From NCBI RefSeq assembly GCF_022267515.1, contig NZ_JAKFGB010000021.1, positions 124,001-188,000 on the forward strand: DNA of 64,000 nucleotides, given 5' to 3'. Made by a program: the position numbers and the translations under genes. The notes under the pieces are model-generated. The model was not told where the DNA came from. It saw nothing but the letters and a program-made list of their open reading frames with translations, and searched no databases. This DNA is from Rubinisphaera margarita (GTDB taxonomy: Bacteria; Planctomycetota; Planctomycetia; Planctomycetales; Planctomycetaceae). This document shows positions 26,183-37,454 of this stretch, in pieces. Positions within the stretch are counted from its first letter, which is position 1. Every line of letters starts with the position of its first letter.

Positions 26183-27745
26183 TTAATCCTGAGCAGGGTG
26201 CTCGCGGTCCCGGAAGCCCTGCTCTGTGGCGAGCATCAGAGCCATTGCTCCGCCGCGGTCGTCTTTGCCGAGGATCGCCGTGCGATGAAAGTACGCTTCA
26301 AGGTCCTTTTGTTTACCGGTGCCGGTGCAGACGTCAGTCAGATCAAGACCGTTCGTATCGATGCGTCGCTTGATGGCCGCCCAACCCCGTGCCGCTGGTT
26401 CGCCATAAATCTCTTCGTCGAGAATCCCGAGTCGCATTCCGCGAAGCATTGCGAAGGTGAGCATGCAAGTGCAGCTGAACTCGGGGTAGCTCTCAGGATG
26501 ATCGATCACCTGATGCCACATTCCCGTCGCATCCTGATACGGCAGTAGAGCCGCCAGGTGGTGCTGGAAGTCGTCAACCAGCTCCGCGTGCCCGGGCCAG
26601 GTGGAAGGCATCTCGCTGAGGACCAGCGCGAGTCCCAACGCCGGAAACCCGTTGCCTCGGCCCCAGGCCGCTTGATCGAGTGGCGAATGGCGATAGATGC
26701 CGTCTGTACGCAGACAGAGTTTCTGGATTGCGCGAACATGATTCAGGCAAGCCTGAAAGTAGTTGGGGTCACCCGTCAGGCGTCCGGCGGCAGCAAGTAG
26801 GGGAGGATCCATGAAGACTGAATCGCTCATCTCACTGTGATTCGGAACAACATCGACCGGCTCACCCGTCTTTCGGTCGATTCCAATTGAAGCGACGTTC
26901 TGCACAATCTTCCTGGCACGAGCTTCGCCGTCACGGTCAAAGGCGTCGACGAAGACGAGGTACCCGGCCACGGTCGAGGCACCGGGCACCTTGCCTGAGT
27001 TCGTTGTGTGGTCCTGCTCCAGCCAGGGCGTGATGACCGCATTTGCCTCAGCATTCCACTTCTGATTCCCTGTAAGCTCTCCCAGCCGCTGACGTCCGAT
27101 GACGGCGAGTGATGGAATGTAAGCGATGCTGTCCAGTCGCCGACCGTAATGAGCCGCCAGCGCGGTGGCGACTTCGATTGGCGTGCGATCGGCCCGTTTC
27201 CGACGTTCAGTCGCCGCGTTGTCAGGATGCCTCGCAGCGAGATTTCCAGACTGGAGGAGCGCCTCGAGATGCTCTGGAGAGGCGACAACAGTGGAGGGAA
27301 TCGTACCCATCTTCGCGACGGCGTTGGTTTCGAGCGCCTTCTTCAAATCATGGCCGTCGTCTCCGACAATAAGGACATGATCAAACCCCTGGGAGCCAAG
27401 CCATCGCCAGAAATAGAGGCCGGCGATGTCGCCGTCGTTGTAGGCTGTTCCTCGCGGAGGAAACGTTCTCTTGGTGAGTAACAGGTCAATTGCGGAAAGC
27501 TCCAGTGCTTCCGGGAGATCGTCGACCGATATCGTCCTGATCCAGGCACCCGCGTTGACAACGAGCACCCGCACGGCGGCGTCGTTTCCGTTCGGGGAGA
27601 CCGTCGCTTTAAGGGGCTGCCCGTGGTTATCGCGACCAATAGGAACCTCTAGCCACTGAGCGATGACGGTCCGGGGAACGGCACTGTTACTGATGAAGAA
27701 CGCCAACGCAAACAGAGCGAAGCCCAGTCTCAGGTTTCCGTGCAT
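26183..27745 (-). CDS. GH88/GH105-like unsaturated glycuronyl hydrolase with extra N-terminal domain
   Basis: A 520-residue exported protein. A signal peptide (about 1-29) precedes an alpha/beta region (about 32-165) and then an (alpha/alpha)6-barrel domain (about 190-515) of the GH88/GH105 family, which removes unsaturated uronic acids from oligosaccharides left by polysaccharide lyases. Family markers are SDSVFMDPPLLAA (catalytic-Asp region), DQAAWGRGNGFPALGLAL and DDRGGAMALMLA. The N-terminal region resembles a zinc carboxypeptidase (M14) fold, with VPIGRDNHGQPL and TKRTFPPRGTAYNDGDIAG, but lacks an HxxE zinc site. It is last in the sulfatase/DUF1592/DUF1552 operon, pointing to a sulfated uronic-acid polysaccharide. 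Confidence 0.85.
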   Translation of the reverse strand: MHGNLRLGFALFALAFFISNSAVPRTVIAQWLEVPIGRDNHGQPLKATVSPNGNDAAVRVLVVNAGAWIRTISVDDLPEALELSAIDLLLTKRTFPPRGTAYNDGDIAGLYFWRWLGSQGFDHVLIVGDDGHDLKKALETNAVAKMGTIPSTVVASPEHLEALLQSGNLAARHPDNAATERRKRADRTPIEVATALAAHYGRRLDSIAYIPSLAVIGRQRLGELTGNQKWNAEANAVITPWLEQDHTTNSGKVPGASTVAGYLVFVDAFDRDGEARARKIVQNVASIGIDRKTGEPVDVVPNHSEMSDSVFMDPPLLAAAGRLTGDPNYFQACLNHVRAIQKLCLRTDGIYRHSPLDQAAWGRGNGFPALGLALVLSEMPSTWPGHAELVDDFQHHLAALLPYQDATGMWHQVIDHPESYPEFSCTCMLTFAMLRGMRLGILDEEIYGEPAARGWAAIKRRIDTNGLDLTDVCTGTGKQKDLEAYFHRTAILGKDDRGGAMALMLATEQGFRDREHPAQD

Positions 27746-27818
27746 GGAGTCAACTCGCGATACTGTAACCAGATGAATATGAGCTCAGGATGAGACAACA
27801 CAAGGTGCGGAGCTGCTG

Positions 27819-29174
<1,356 letters not shown>

Positions 29175-29220
29175 CGAGCCTTTGGCTGAGATTGAACGCG
29201 GAGTCAGAACGAAAGTTGGC

Positions 29221-31797
29221 TTATTCGTCCCGGGTGCGATAGAGAAACGCATCGGACGTGAGTAGCGAGACGAGCAGGGCATTCATGCTGCCGCCGTTCT
29301 CCTTGTAGGCACGATAGGCATCCTGAAGAACGGGGGCATCGTTGAGTGTTTCGTTGCGACCCATCCAGAACCGGAATGCGTGGCGGACGAAGACCTGCTC
29401 AGCCCGTTCGCTTTCGGCCAGCTTCTGGATCAATTCAATCGCATTCCCGACTTTGCCATCGAGTGCAGGATCGCCGGAGTCGATAATCTCGCCCGTCGTG
29501 TCGACCGGTTTGTCGAGTTCGACCTCCCGGTAGAGGCCCGCGTGATTGAACATCTCAAACGGCAGCCCGAGCGGGTCCATTTTCTTGTGGCAGGTCCAGC
29601 AGTAGGTCTCACGCGTGACTCTCATCCGCTCGCGGAGCGTATTCTGCGGCTCGTCCGGCAGCATGGCGTCGACAGTAATTGGGACGTCCGGAATGCCTCC
29701 GCCGATCAGGCGTTCCTGAACCCAGCGACCACGGCGGATGGCGTGATTGTCCATCGCGTCGGAGTGAGATACGAGCCAGCTCGGCTGGGTGAGAATGCCG
29801 AGACGCTGATCTTTCGGCACGGTCGCGAGGATTCGTTCCGGCTTCATGGATCCGTTCCCGAAGCTGCGACGACTCACGCGGGCGTAAATCTCGGGACCGG
29901 ACAGCGCGACCTCGGTCACCTTGTGATTGGGGGCGTTGCGGCGGTTCGCTTTGTCGCCTTCAAGCTTTTTCTGAGCGGCGGCCAGCGCTCTCTTCTTCTC
30001 GGCCAGCTCTTTCTTCTTGTTTCGAGCCTCGTCGGGATTGGCTTCGAGGAACTCTTCCAGCTCGGTGAGGGCTTTCCGGGCAGCTTCAAGTTCAGCGGTC
30101 GCCTGCCTTTTGGCTTCGGCTTCAGCCTGTTTCTCAGCCGCCACTGAAGCTTGAATCTCGGCGGCTGAATTCCGTTTGCCGTAGTAAACATTGTCGGCTT
30201 TGGTCGCCACAACCATCTTCGTGGTCAGCAGACGCTTGAGCATATCTTCGTCGTCGGCGAGGATCATCTCGATCAGCCGGTCCGTGCTCGCCGTGGCGTC
30301 GAACATGGCCTGATAGTGAGCCGTGCCACGGTTGTTCACACCAGTGTCGGCCAACGCACGCGAGTCCTTGCAGATGTAACCTCCACGATCGTAATCGAAG
30401 TAGTCCCGGAAGAATTGCAGAATCCGTGGCTTGCGGAGGCTTTCATCGGCGAGCATGCGCTCGACCTCGCGTTTGACGTCTTCGCGAGTTCGCATGCGGC
30501 CTTCGATAATCGCCTTTCGAAGCGAATCATCCGGCTGGATGTATCGCAGGGCATGGTTGACTGCGAGTCCGAGTTCCCAATCCTGCAGCATGACGCGGCC
30601 GTGCTCATCGGTGGGGCCCTGCTGGACGAGCTCCGGGCGGAACAGAGCGTCGCGATCCAGGAAGATCGGAGTGAGCCCGAGCACTGCGCCGTCTTTGGTG
30701 CCGAGCGTTTTGATCGACTGCTTCAGGATCGCCAGGTAGTCCTCCGATTCCCTGTCACTCGGCGGACGAAATGTGAGCGCTTCGAACAGGAAGTTGACCG
30801 CATCCCGCATTTCGGCTTCGCTGATATCGTCGTCTTTCAACAGCTCGTAAACCGGCGTAAGAGGACGCACGGTTTTGGTGCTGTAGACGAGACTGGTGGG
30901 CAGGCCGCGGATGTCCCCTTCCATGAATTCACGGGCGGCGTTGACATCGTCGGTAATCTGGTGCGGCTTCGCGATACTGAGAGGACCATCGGCCATGTAG
31001 CGGATGATGTCCTCAGCGACGCTCATGATCTGCGTCGCTTCGGCACTGTTAACGGTATAGAAGGTCGGATAGTTCTCCAGGCCGTGATCGCGAGCGGTGG
31101 AGAGGACCGCGGGAACGCTTTTGACGGCCGTTGCGTAGGCAACCGTTCCGCCTTGCCAATAGATGATTCGATCGGTTCCAAAGTAGAGCTTGAGTTCGCC
31201 GCCATGGTTGGTCGGGACGGCATCACCATGCGTTCGGAGACCGGGCTTCTCCGGATCGAATTCGGGTTCCGTATTGATCAACTCATTCAGTCGGGTGATG
31301 TGTTCCTGCGGCGTGACTCGCCAGAGCCGGGCAGGGGACGAAGTCGGCTTCAGGCGGATGCCTTCCGGGAGCGAACCGAACAGCAGTTCGTGATCGACGA
31401 AATTCCCCTTGTCGGGATCGTCGGGCGCACGGAAACCGCCCTGGGCCTGCATTTCATGATCGAGCTCGCTGGCGATCCAGGCAGAGAACTGCAGTCGTTC
31501 CACGGTCTCAGGCTGGTCCATCTCTTGCGGCGGCATCTCCTTGAGAGTGACCTGTGCCCAGACCGATTCCCAGATGCCGGCGTTGACTTCATCGACCGGA
31601 CCGAGATCGTGCAGCGAGAGGTTGCCCTCCGGTTCAATCTCGCCGTGGCAATCGATGCAGTGCGAGTTCAGGAAGGGACGGGCAAAGCCATCGAAGTCCT
31701 TCTCGACGGGCTCACCGGGAGTGAAGGATTCCGCACTCGCGATCGACGAGAGCAGGCTCCATGAGATTGCGATCGCGGCGAGTCCAACCCGGTTCAT
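29221..31797 (-). CDS. DUF1592/DUF1588/DUF1587-family secreted cytochrome-like protein
   Basis: An 858-residue exported protein of the planctomycete DUF1587-DUF1592-DUF1588-DUF1585 architecture. A signal peptide (about 1-22) leads to a c-type heme motif, CIDCH (47-51), in a PSCyt-like domain. The DUF1592 and DUF1588 regions follow, and a second heme motif sits in TYCWTCHKKMDPLG near residue 740. Residues about 530-620 form a highly charged Ala/Glu/Lys-rich coiled coil that is not a usual part of the family core. The role is unknown; such proteins accompany DUF1552 proteins and may form an envelope redox or binding complex. Overlaps the DUF1552 gene by 4 bp. Confidence 0.9.
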   Translation of the reverse strand: MNRVGLAAIAISWSLLSSIASAESFTPGEPVEKDFDGFARPFLNSHCIDCHGEIEPEGNLSLHDLGPVDEVNAGIWESVWAQVTLKEMPPQEMDQPETVERLQFSAWIASELDHEMQAQGGFRAPDDPDKGNFVDHELLFGSLPEGIRLKPTSSPARLWRVTPQEHITRLNELINTEPEFDPEKPGLRTHGDAVPTNHGGELKLYFGTDRIIYWQGGTVAYATAVKSVPAVLSTARDHGLENYPTFYTVNSAEATQIMSVAEDIIRYMADGPLSIAKPHQITDDVNAAREFMEGDIRGLPTSLVYSTKTVRPLTPVYELLKDDDISEAEMRDAVNFLFEALTFRPPSDRESEDYLAILKQSIKTLGTKDGAVLGLTPIFLDRDALFRPELVQQGPTDEHGRVMLQDWELGLAVNHALRYIQPDDSLRKAIIEGRMRTREDVKREVERMLADESLRKPRILQFFRDYFDYDRGGYICKDSRALADTGVNNRGTAHYQAMFDATASTDRLIEMILADDEDMLKRLLTTKMVVATKADNVYYGKRNSAAEIQASVAAEKQAEAEAKRQATAELEAARKALTELEEFLEANPDEARNKKKELAEKKRALAAAQKKLEGDKANRRNAPNHKVTEVALSGPEIYARVSRRSFGNGSMKPERILATVPKDQRLGILTQPSWLVSHSDAMDNHAIRRGRWVQERLIGGGIPDVPITVDAMLPDEPQNTLRERMRVTRETYCWTCHKKMDPLGLPFEMFNHAGLYREVELDKPVDTTGEIIDSGDPALDGKVGNAIELIQKLAESERAEQVFVRHAFRFWMGRNETLNDAPVLQDAYRAYKENGGSMNALLVSLLTSDAFLYRTRDE

Positions 31798-33116
31798 GCC
31801 AGCAGTTCCTTGATCGGTCCAGCGCTGTTATCGAACTTCTGCGCCAGCTTCTCGTTCATGTTGAAACGTTCGCAATCTTGCCCCGCAGCCTGAAGGATCG
31901 TTGCGTAAAGGGCGTTGATGGGGCGTTTGCCGTCGAGCTGAGTAAAGCAGCCGGTTTTGAACGCACCATCGAAATTGCCCAGCAGCATGACCGGCCAGTT
32001 GGCTCCGTTTGTGTGCTGCTTGTCGGCGTTGTTGCTGGTGTAGACGATGAGAGTATGATCCATCATCGTTCCGCTGCCTTCCGGAACGGCATCGAGTGCT
32101 TCGATCATGCGGACGAGCATGCGGCTGTTGTACTGCCGGATCTTGATCCAGATGGGATTGCCCGGCTGATCCATGTGGCCGAGATTATGGCCCTGCTGTT
32201 CGACGCCGAGTCCTTTCCACGCCCCAAAAATCTCGCCCCGGCCTGACCCGATGGTCAGCGTGTTGGTAATCCCCGAGGTTAGTGACGAAATACCGAGATC
32301 GAGCAGTACGTCGTGCCAGTCCGTCTCGAATTCCGGATTCGTGTATCGGCCGTCGACTTCGGGGGCGAACTTCCGCAAATGATCGGACACGGTTTCGAGG
32401 CGGTCTCTGAGGCCGTTGACATCTCTGAAGCCCTGCACGTACTGGCCGTAGCGCTGCTGATCGGAGACGGGAAGTGACCGTCCATCCGCCGCAGCGAGTT
32501 GTTCAATCTGATTGAAGACGTTGGACCGGGCTTCGTGGCGGAGACGGATGTCGCCGGAAGAAATGCCGCCGTAGAGCATCTGATAGAGATGATTCGGATT
32601 CGAGTGCATGAAGATCGGCTGACCGGCGCCACTGGCCGACAGCGTCGCGATAGTTGGCTTGGTCTTCATGTTCTCGATGGAGTCCATGCCGATACACAGA
32701 TGGGGCAGCATGGTCTCGGGCAGGATCTTGCTCAGCTCGTAATCGACGGTCGCCGCACTCGGCGGCACGCCATCGCTGCCTCGATAACCACCCAGGGCAC
32801 CAAAGAAGGCACTGTGAGATGGGCTCGTATGCAAACCGTGCAGCCCGTTGATGATATGCAGTCGGTCCTTGTATGGCTCGAGCGGGCTGATCGGCTCGGG
32901 GAGCTTAGCCTTCGCAAGCGAACCGCTTCGCTTCATGCCTTCCGGAATGCAGGTTTGCGGATCGAATCCCTGATTCTGCATGAAGAAAATAACGCGTTTC
33001 GGCGTGGTCGTGAGGCCCGGCGAGGCCCAAAGCTGCTGCGCGGGGAGAAGGGACGCCCCAAACGCGGCGCCGACGCCGGTCGCCATTCCTTGCAGCATCT
33101 TTCTGCGATTCAGCAT
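31794..33116 (-). CDS. DUF1552 secreted protein (Tat signal)
   Basis: A 440-residue DUF1552 protein related to the DUF1501 alkaline-phosphatase-like fold. The N-terminus NRRKMLQGMATGVGAAFGAS is a twin-arginine signal, so it is exported folded. Family features are RVIFFMQNQGFDP, HIINGLHGLHTSPSHSAFFG and DHTLIVYTSNNADKQHTNG. A GAAAGG ribosome site lies 9 nt before the ATG. It is first in the operon with the DUF1592 protein, sulfatase and GH88/105-like enzyme. DUF1552-DUF1592 pairs are a recurrent planctomycete module of unproven function. Confidence 0.92.
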   Translation of the reverse strand: MLNRRKMLQGMATGVGAAFGASLLPAQQLWASPGLTTTPKRVIFFMQNQGFDPQTCIPEGMKRSGSLAKAKLPEPISPLEPYKDRLHIINGLHGLHTSPSHSAFFGALGGYRGSDGVPPSAATVDYELSKILPETMLPHLCIGMDSIENMKTKPTIATLSASGAGQPIFMHSNPNHLYQMLYGGISSGDIRLRHEARSNVFNQIEQLAAADGRSLPVSDQQRYGQYVQGFRDVNGLRDRLETVSDHLRKFAPEVDGRYTNPEFETDWHDVLLDLGISSLTSGITNTLTIGSGRGEIFGAWKGLGVEQQGHNLGHMDQPGNPIWIKIRQYNSRMLVRMIEALDAVPEGSGTMMDHTLIVYTSNNADKQHTNGANWPVMLLGNFDGAFKTGCFTQLDGKRPINALYATILQAAGQDCERFNMNEKLAQKFDNSAGPIKELLA

Positions 33117-33257
33117 GTTCGGCCTTTCATTTACGGCAGAGCGGGTGGGTCTGTCAGCGAAGCGTCAGCCCGGACACTTCGACCGCAACAGGAATTGAAT
33201 GTGGACACATCAAGCGGGTGGGGCGTACGGAGAGCATGACGAGCGGGCCGAGAATCA

Positions 33258-33285
33258 ATTTTAACATCTGCAAGTCTTGATGCAA
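33258..33285 (-). promoter_or_regulatory. Candidate promoter of the DUF1552 operon
   Basis: On the minus strand TTGCAT (complement of 33280-33285) and TAAAAT (complement of 33258-33263) are separated by 16 nt, a good sigma70-like match about 140 nt before the DUF1552 ATG. The locally AT-rich composition supports it. Confidence 0.5.
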
Positions 33286-33371
33286 GACCGTTCAGGCGTC
33301 GGGGAAGCTCTTCGAACCCCAAAGTCCGTTAATGGTATCGGCCAGTTTGTTTCTCGAAATTGCCGGACGTC

Positions 33372-36300
33372 TCAGTGAGTCGATGACCCCTTCGGGGTGC
33401 TGCGGCGATCACTCATGGTCCCGAAGACTTTTTCCAGGTCCGATTGTTCCGCAGGTTTAACAAGATGGAGATCGAAGCCGGCTTCCCGGGTTCGTCGTTT
33501 GTCCTCGTCCTGGCCCCAGCCGGTCAGAGCGACCAGCGTCAGGTCCGTTCCCCAAGGCTGCTGGCGAAGGTGGCGAGCCGCCTCGTAACCGTCCATCCGA
33601 GGCATCCCGAGATCCATCAGAACGACTTCGGGGCGAAACTCCATTGTCGTGGCGACGGCTTCGTGTCCGTCGGCTGCGTAGCGGACCTCATGGCCCAGAG
33701 CTTCAACAATGAGGCCGAGCATATCTGCCGCAGACTTGTTGTCGTCGACGATCAGGACGCGAAAGCTGCCGTTATTCTGACTGACGGCCGGGGGCTGATG
33801 TGTGATCTGGACCGGTTCCCGGAGCACGGGGAGTTGAACGCGGAAGGTGCTTCCGCGATTCTCGCCGTCGCTTTCCACGGTGATCTCACCGCCGTGCATC
33901 TCGACCAGGGATTTCACGAGCGTCAACCCGATGCCGAGTCCGGCATAGGACTTCTCCGCGCAATGTTCGATCTGGGTGAACATTTCGAAGACGCTCGTCT
34001 GCATTTCCGCAGGAATTCCGATACCGTTGTCGGTCACTGAGATGGAGACTTGTTCATCGACCGGAACGACCTCAAGTGAGATCTTTCCGCCGTTGGGAGT
34101 GTATTTGGCGGCGTTGTTGAGCAGGTTGGAGACAACCTGTGCGAGACGATGCGGGTCCGCGTGCAAATAAATTGATTCCTCGGGGATCGCCACCGTGAAC
34201 TCATGACCGGCTTCGACGATAAACGGTTCTGAGGCTTCCCGGGCGCTTTGCAGGACATCGGCCAGGCAAACCTGACTTTTCCTGAGCTCGAGTTTCCCGC
34301 GCGTAATCCGCGAAACGTCGAGCAGATCATCGACGAGGATGATCAACTGCTGAGTCTGACGCTCCATGGTCTGCCGGATCTCTTCCAGGGTCTCGGGATC
34401 GTCCTGGCACAGTTTCATCACTTCCAGCCCCGTGCGAATAGGGGCGAGGGGATTTCGCAACTCGTGAGCAAGTGTGGCCAGAAACTCGTCTTTTCGACGA
34501 TCGGCGACTCGGAGTGCTTCTTCGTCCCGTCTTCGTTCAACGGCGATGGCGGCTGTGCGGGCCAGCACCTCCATCAGATTCAGCTGGTCCATTGTCGGGT
34601 GCCCAGGAGCAGGCGAATAGACCGCGAAAGTTCCCAGCACGTCGTTTGTCGAGGAAAAGATCGGAGTCGACCAGCAGGCCCGCAAGTTGTGGCTAAGGGC
34701 CAGATCGCGATAGTTCTTCCATAACGGATCCGTTTCAATATCGGAGACGATCACGGGTTCTTTGAGAAAAGCGGCTGTGCCACAGGACCCGTTCCCATGT
34801 TGGATGGGGCAACCATCGACGGCCGCGGAGTACTCCGCCGGCGCCCGAAGTCCAGCCGTGGAGCGAAGACACTGCCCGGATTCGTCGACCAGAAGAATGG
34901 TGGCGATGAACCGTTGATCGCTTTGACTTTCGATGATCTCGCAAAGTGCGTCGAGGACATCGGTTAGGGGAGCACCGCGAACGAGGAGTTCCAGAGCCCG
35001 TTTCTGGGCATCCAGCACAGCTTCATTCCGCTTTCGTTGACTGACATCTCGAAAGTAAACGGAGATACCATCTGCGGCCGGATAGGCGTGGACTTCGTAC
35101 CAGCGGTCGTGATCGGGGTAATAAGAGGTGACCGAGAGCGTTTTCAGCTCTCGGGCGGCCTTTCGATAGACCTTCTCGAATTCGCTCCCCGCCAGCCCGG
35201 GATATTTGTCCCACATCACGTGCCCGAGTAAGTCCAGGCACTTGTTCTTCAGAAGTTTTTCAGCATGTGGATTGACGTAGGTGAATCGCCAGTTCTGGTC
35301 GACGGCGAAGAACGCGTCCGAAATGCTCTCCAGCACATTGCGGGTTTTCTGTTCCTCCTCCCGCAGTCGTGCCTCGGCTCGGTTTCGATCGGTCACATCT
35401 CTGGTAAAGCAGCGAGTATGAAGGAACTGTCCATCCTTCCATCTCACGCTGGAGTCGATCAGGACTTCTTTCAACGAGCCATCTTTGCAGACGAGCCGCG
35501 ACGGGTATTCGCGGAGTTGTTCGCCGGCCGACAGTCGCTCAAGAATGTCGGCAATGACTTCCTCGTCCGCGTGAAAGTCGCTAATGGGCCGTCCGACGTA
35601 TTCTTCCCGGCTGTAACCGAGCAGGTCCAACTCGGCCTGATTGGCTTCGATAATCGTGCCATCCCCCGCGACCCAGTGCAGCCCGACGGTGGCCTTCTGA
35701 AAGAAATCTGTCAGTTCTTCCAGACTGTCCCGCAGTCGCTCTTCGGCCGCCTTTCGTTCGATGAACTGGCCGAGATGACTGGCGACGTTCTCGGTCATCT
35801 CGAGCAGATCGGCGTCCGGCTCTTTGATGCCCGTATTGAAGAACTCGATAACACCCAGAGTCTGGTCGCCAACGCCGACTGGACAGGCAAATGCACTGCG
35901 GAGACCTTCTGAGATCGCGGCGGGGGCCCGGGGAAACTTGGGATGTTGCGTCACATCCAGAATCCAGTGCGGACGGCGTTCGGCCCAGACACGCCCGGGA
36001 AGGCCTTCTCCATAGGGGAAACTCCGTTGCCGACTTGCCGATTCAAAGGCCGTCGATGCGGTCCCGGTATGGTTATAACAGTCCCGGAAAATCAGCGACT
36101 CGCCCCGGTCGTCTATCGCCCAGAAGACACCAATCTGCCAGTCCAGCGTACGACAAAGCGCCTGGAGAACGCCCTGAACACCTTGTTGGACCGATGTTGC
36201 ATTCGTGAGTACCTGTGTCCCCGCGTGACGGGCATTACGATACCGCTCATTTCGCTTTCGTTCGGTGATGTCTCGGATATACGCAGTGTAAAGTGACGAG

Positions 36301-37454
36301 CCATCCATGGGAACGTGCGTGAGCGTGATCTCCGCGGGAAACTCGCTTCCATCGGATCGGCGGACGAACAGGTCCAGCCTCGCTCCCGCGGCAAGTCCGT
36401 CGTCCGTGCTTAGAAAGCTCGTCAATTCCTGACTGTGTTCTGCACGATGTTGGCTGGGAAGAATCAGGTCGGCCAGATCGCGACCGATCACGTTGGCACA
36501 GCGATAGCCCAGCAATTCCTCCGCAGCCGGATTGAACTCGACGATACGGCCGGCTTCCTCGAACGTAATAATGCCGTCCAAAGCCGTCTCGAACATCGCC
36601 CGCTGGCGGGCTTCACTCTGCTCAAGCTTCCGCTCGGAAGCTCTACGAGCGGTGACATCGTGAAAGACCAGAATTGCCCCAACGACCTCGCCGGCCCGAG
36701 AGAAAATCGGGGCGGCACTGTCATCGATCGGTCGCTCGTTGCCGTTCCGGTCGATCAGCAAGGTATGGTTCGCGAGGCCGACGATCGTGCCGACCTTCAG
36801 CGATTTGAGGGCGGGATTAGGGACCTCTTGACGGGTTGATTCATTGATGATGTGGAACACAGTTTCGAGTGGGACGCCGCTGGCCGATTCTGTGGTCCAG
36901 CCGGTCAGTTCTTCCGCGACCTTGTTCATGAGCGTCACGCGACCATCCACGTCGGTCACAATCACGCCATCGCCGATGCTGGTCAGAGTGACGTGAAGGT
37001 ATTCATTCCGCTCCTGCAGTTCCTTTTCCAGGCCAATACGACGCTCGATTTCCCCATTCAGTTCGGCAATCTTCTCATTAACCAATCGGTAATGGCGGAC
37101 CGAAGCCTGTCGCGGAGTGAGCTTGAGCAGCAGTGTTGTCGCGCCCCCTTCCGACTCGTGATTGGCAAGCATCCCGTCGCAGCGGAAGTGGACCTCTCCG
37201 TCGGAGCCCTGGAGACTCAGCGAGCTGAACACCGGCTGGCGGCTGCGAGAACAGAGACGCAGAAAGTCGCGCAAGGCATCGGGAGACGTCGAGGTCAGAT
37301 CGAACAGGCTCCTTCCCTCGAAATGGGGAGGTTCGAACCCCAACTGGAGGACTCCGGCGTTGACAGCGAGAATCTGGCCGTCACGAGCCACCAGGAGGAC
37401 CGCTTCAGAAAGCAGTGCTGACCACGTACGAAACTGTTCAGGAGACATCAACAT
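33372..37454 (-). CDS. Multi-sensor hybrid histidine kinase (PAS/GAF, HisKA, HATPase, REC)
   Basis: A 1360-residue soluble hybrid kinase. Domains in order: PAS-like (about 10-115), PAS (150-272), PAS (285-402), GAF (410-567), PAS (575-695), PAS (703-807), GAF (815-975), HisKA with LATLAHELRNPLAP (His997), HATPase with SNLLNNAAKYT, VTDNGIGIP and GLGIGLTLVKS (about 1095-1212), and a C-terminal REC with VVLMDLGMPRMDG (Asp1281). All catalytic motifs are intact. There is no membrane helix, so signals are cytoplasmic or ligand-borne (redox, small molecules). The start overlaps the MetOD1 gene stop; an ATG two codons further in (37448) is also possible. The upstream MetOD1 protein probably acts in the same pathway. 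Confidence 0.93.
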   Translation of the reverse strand: MLMSPEQFRTWSALLSEAVLLVARDGQILAVNAGVLQLGFEPPHFEGRSLFDLTSTSPDALRDFLRLCSRSRQPVFSSLSLQGSDGEVHFRCDGMLANHESEGGATTLLLKLTPRQASVRHYRLVNEKIAELNGEIERRIGLEKELQERNEYLHVTLTSIGDGVIVTDVDGRVTLMNKVAEELTGWTTESASGVPLETVFHIINESTRQEVPNPALKSLKVGTIVGLANHTLLIDRNGNERPIDDSAAPIFSRAGEVVGAILVFHDVTARRASERKLEQSEARQRAMFETALDGIITFEEAGRIVEFNPAAEELLGYRCANVIGRDLADLILPSQHRAEHSQELTSFLSTDDGLAAGARLDLFVRRSDGSEFPAEITLTHVPMDGSSLYTAYIRDITERKRNERYRNARHAGTQVLTNATSVQQGVQGVLQALCRTLDWQIGVFWAIDDRGESLIFRDCYNHTGTASTAFESASRQRSFPYGEGLPGRVWAERRPHWILDVTQHPKFPRAPAAISEGLRSAFACPVGVGDQTLGVIEFFNTGIKEPDADLLEMTENVASHLGQFIERKAAEERLRDSLEELTDFFQKATVGLHWVAGDGTIIEANQAELDLLGYSREEYVGRPISDFHADEEVIADILERLSAGEQLREYPSRLVCKDGSLKEVLIDSSVRWKDGQFLHTRCFTRDVTDRNRAEARLREEEQKTRNVLESISDAFFAVDQNWRFTYVNPHAEKLLKNKCLDLLGHVMWDKYPGLAGSEFEKVYRKAARELKTLSVTSYYPDHDRWYEVHAYPAADGISVYFRDVSQRKRNEAVLDAQKRALELLVRGAPLTDVLDALCEIIESQSDQRFIATILLVDESGQCLRSTAGLRAPAEYSAAVDGCPIQHGNGSCGTAAFLKEPVIVSDIETDPLWKNYRDLALSHNLRACWSTPIFSSTNDVLGTFAVYSPAPGHPTMDQLNLMEVLARTAAIAVERRRDEEALRVADRRKDEFLATLAHELRNPLAPIRTGLEVMKLCQDDPETLEEIRQTMERQTQQLIILVDDLLDVSRITRGKLELRKSQVCLADVLQSAREASEPFIVEAGHEFTVAIPEESIYLHADPHRLAQVVSNLLNNAAKYTPNGGKISLEVVPVDEQVSISVTDNGIGIPAEMQTSVFEMFTQIEHCAEKSYAGLGIGLTLVKSLVEMHGGEITVESDGENRGSTFRVQLPVLREPVQITHQPPAVSQNNGSFRVLIVDDNKSAADMLGLIVEALGHEVRYAADGHEAVATTMEFRPEVVLMDLGMPRMDGYEAARHLRQQPWGTDLTLVALTGWGQDEDKRRTREAGFDLHLVKPAEQSDLEKVFGTMSDRRSTPKGSSTH

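Noticed and set aside
29175..29282. N-terminal extension of the 27819-29174 sulfatase
   Set aside because: It would hide the signal peptide and overlap the DUF1592 gene by 62 bp.
30316..31764. 482-codon plus-strand ORF
   Set aside because: Antisense to the DUF1592 gene, which carries clear heme motifs.
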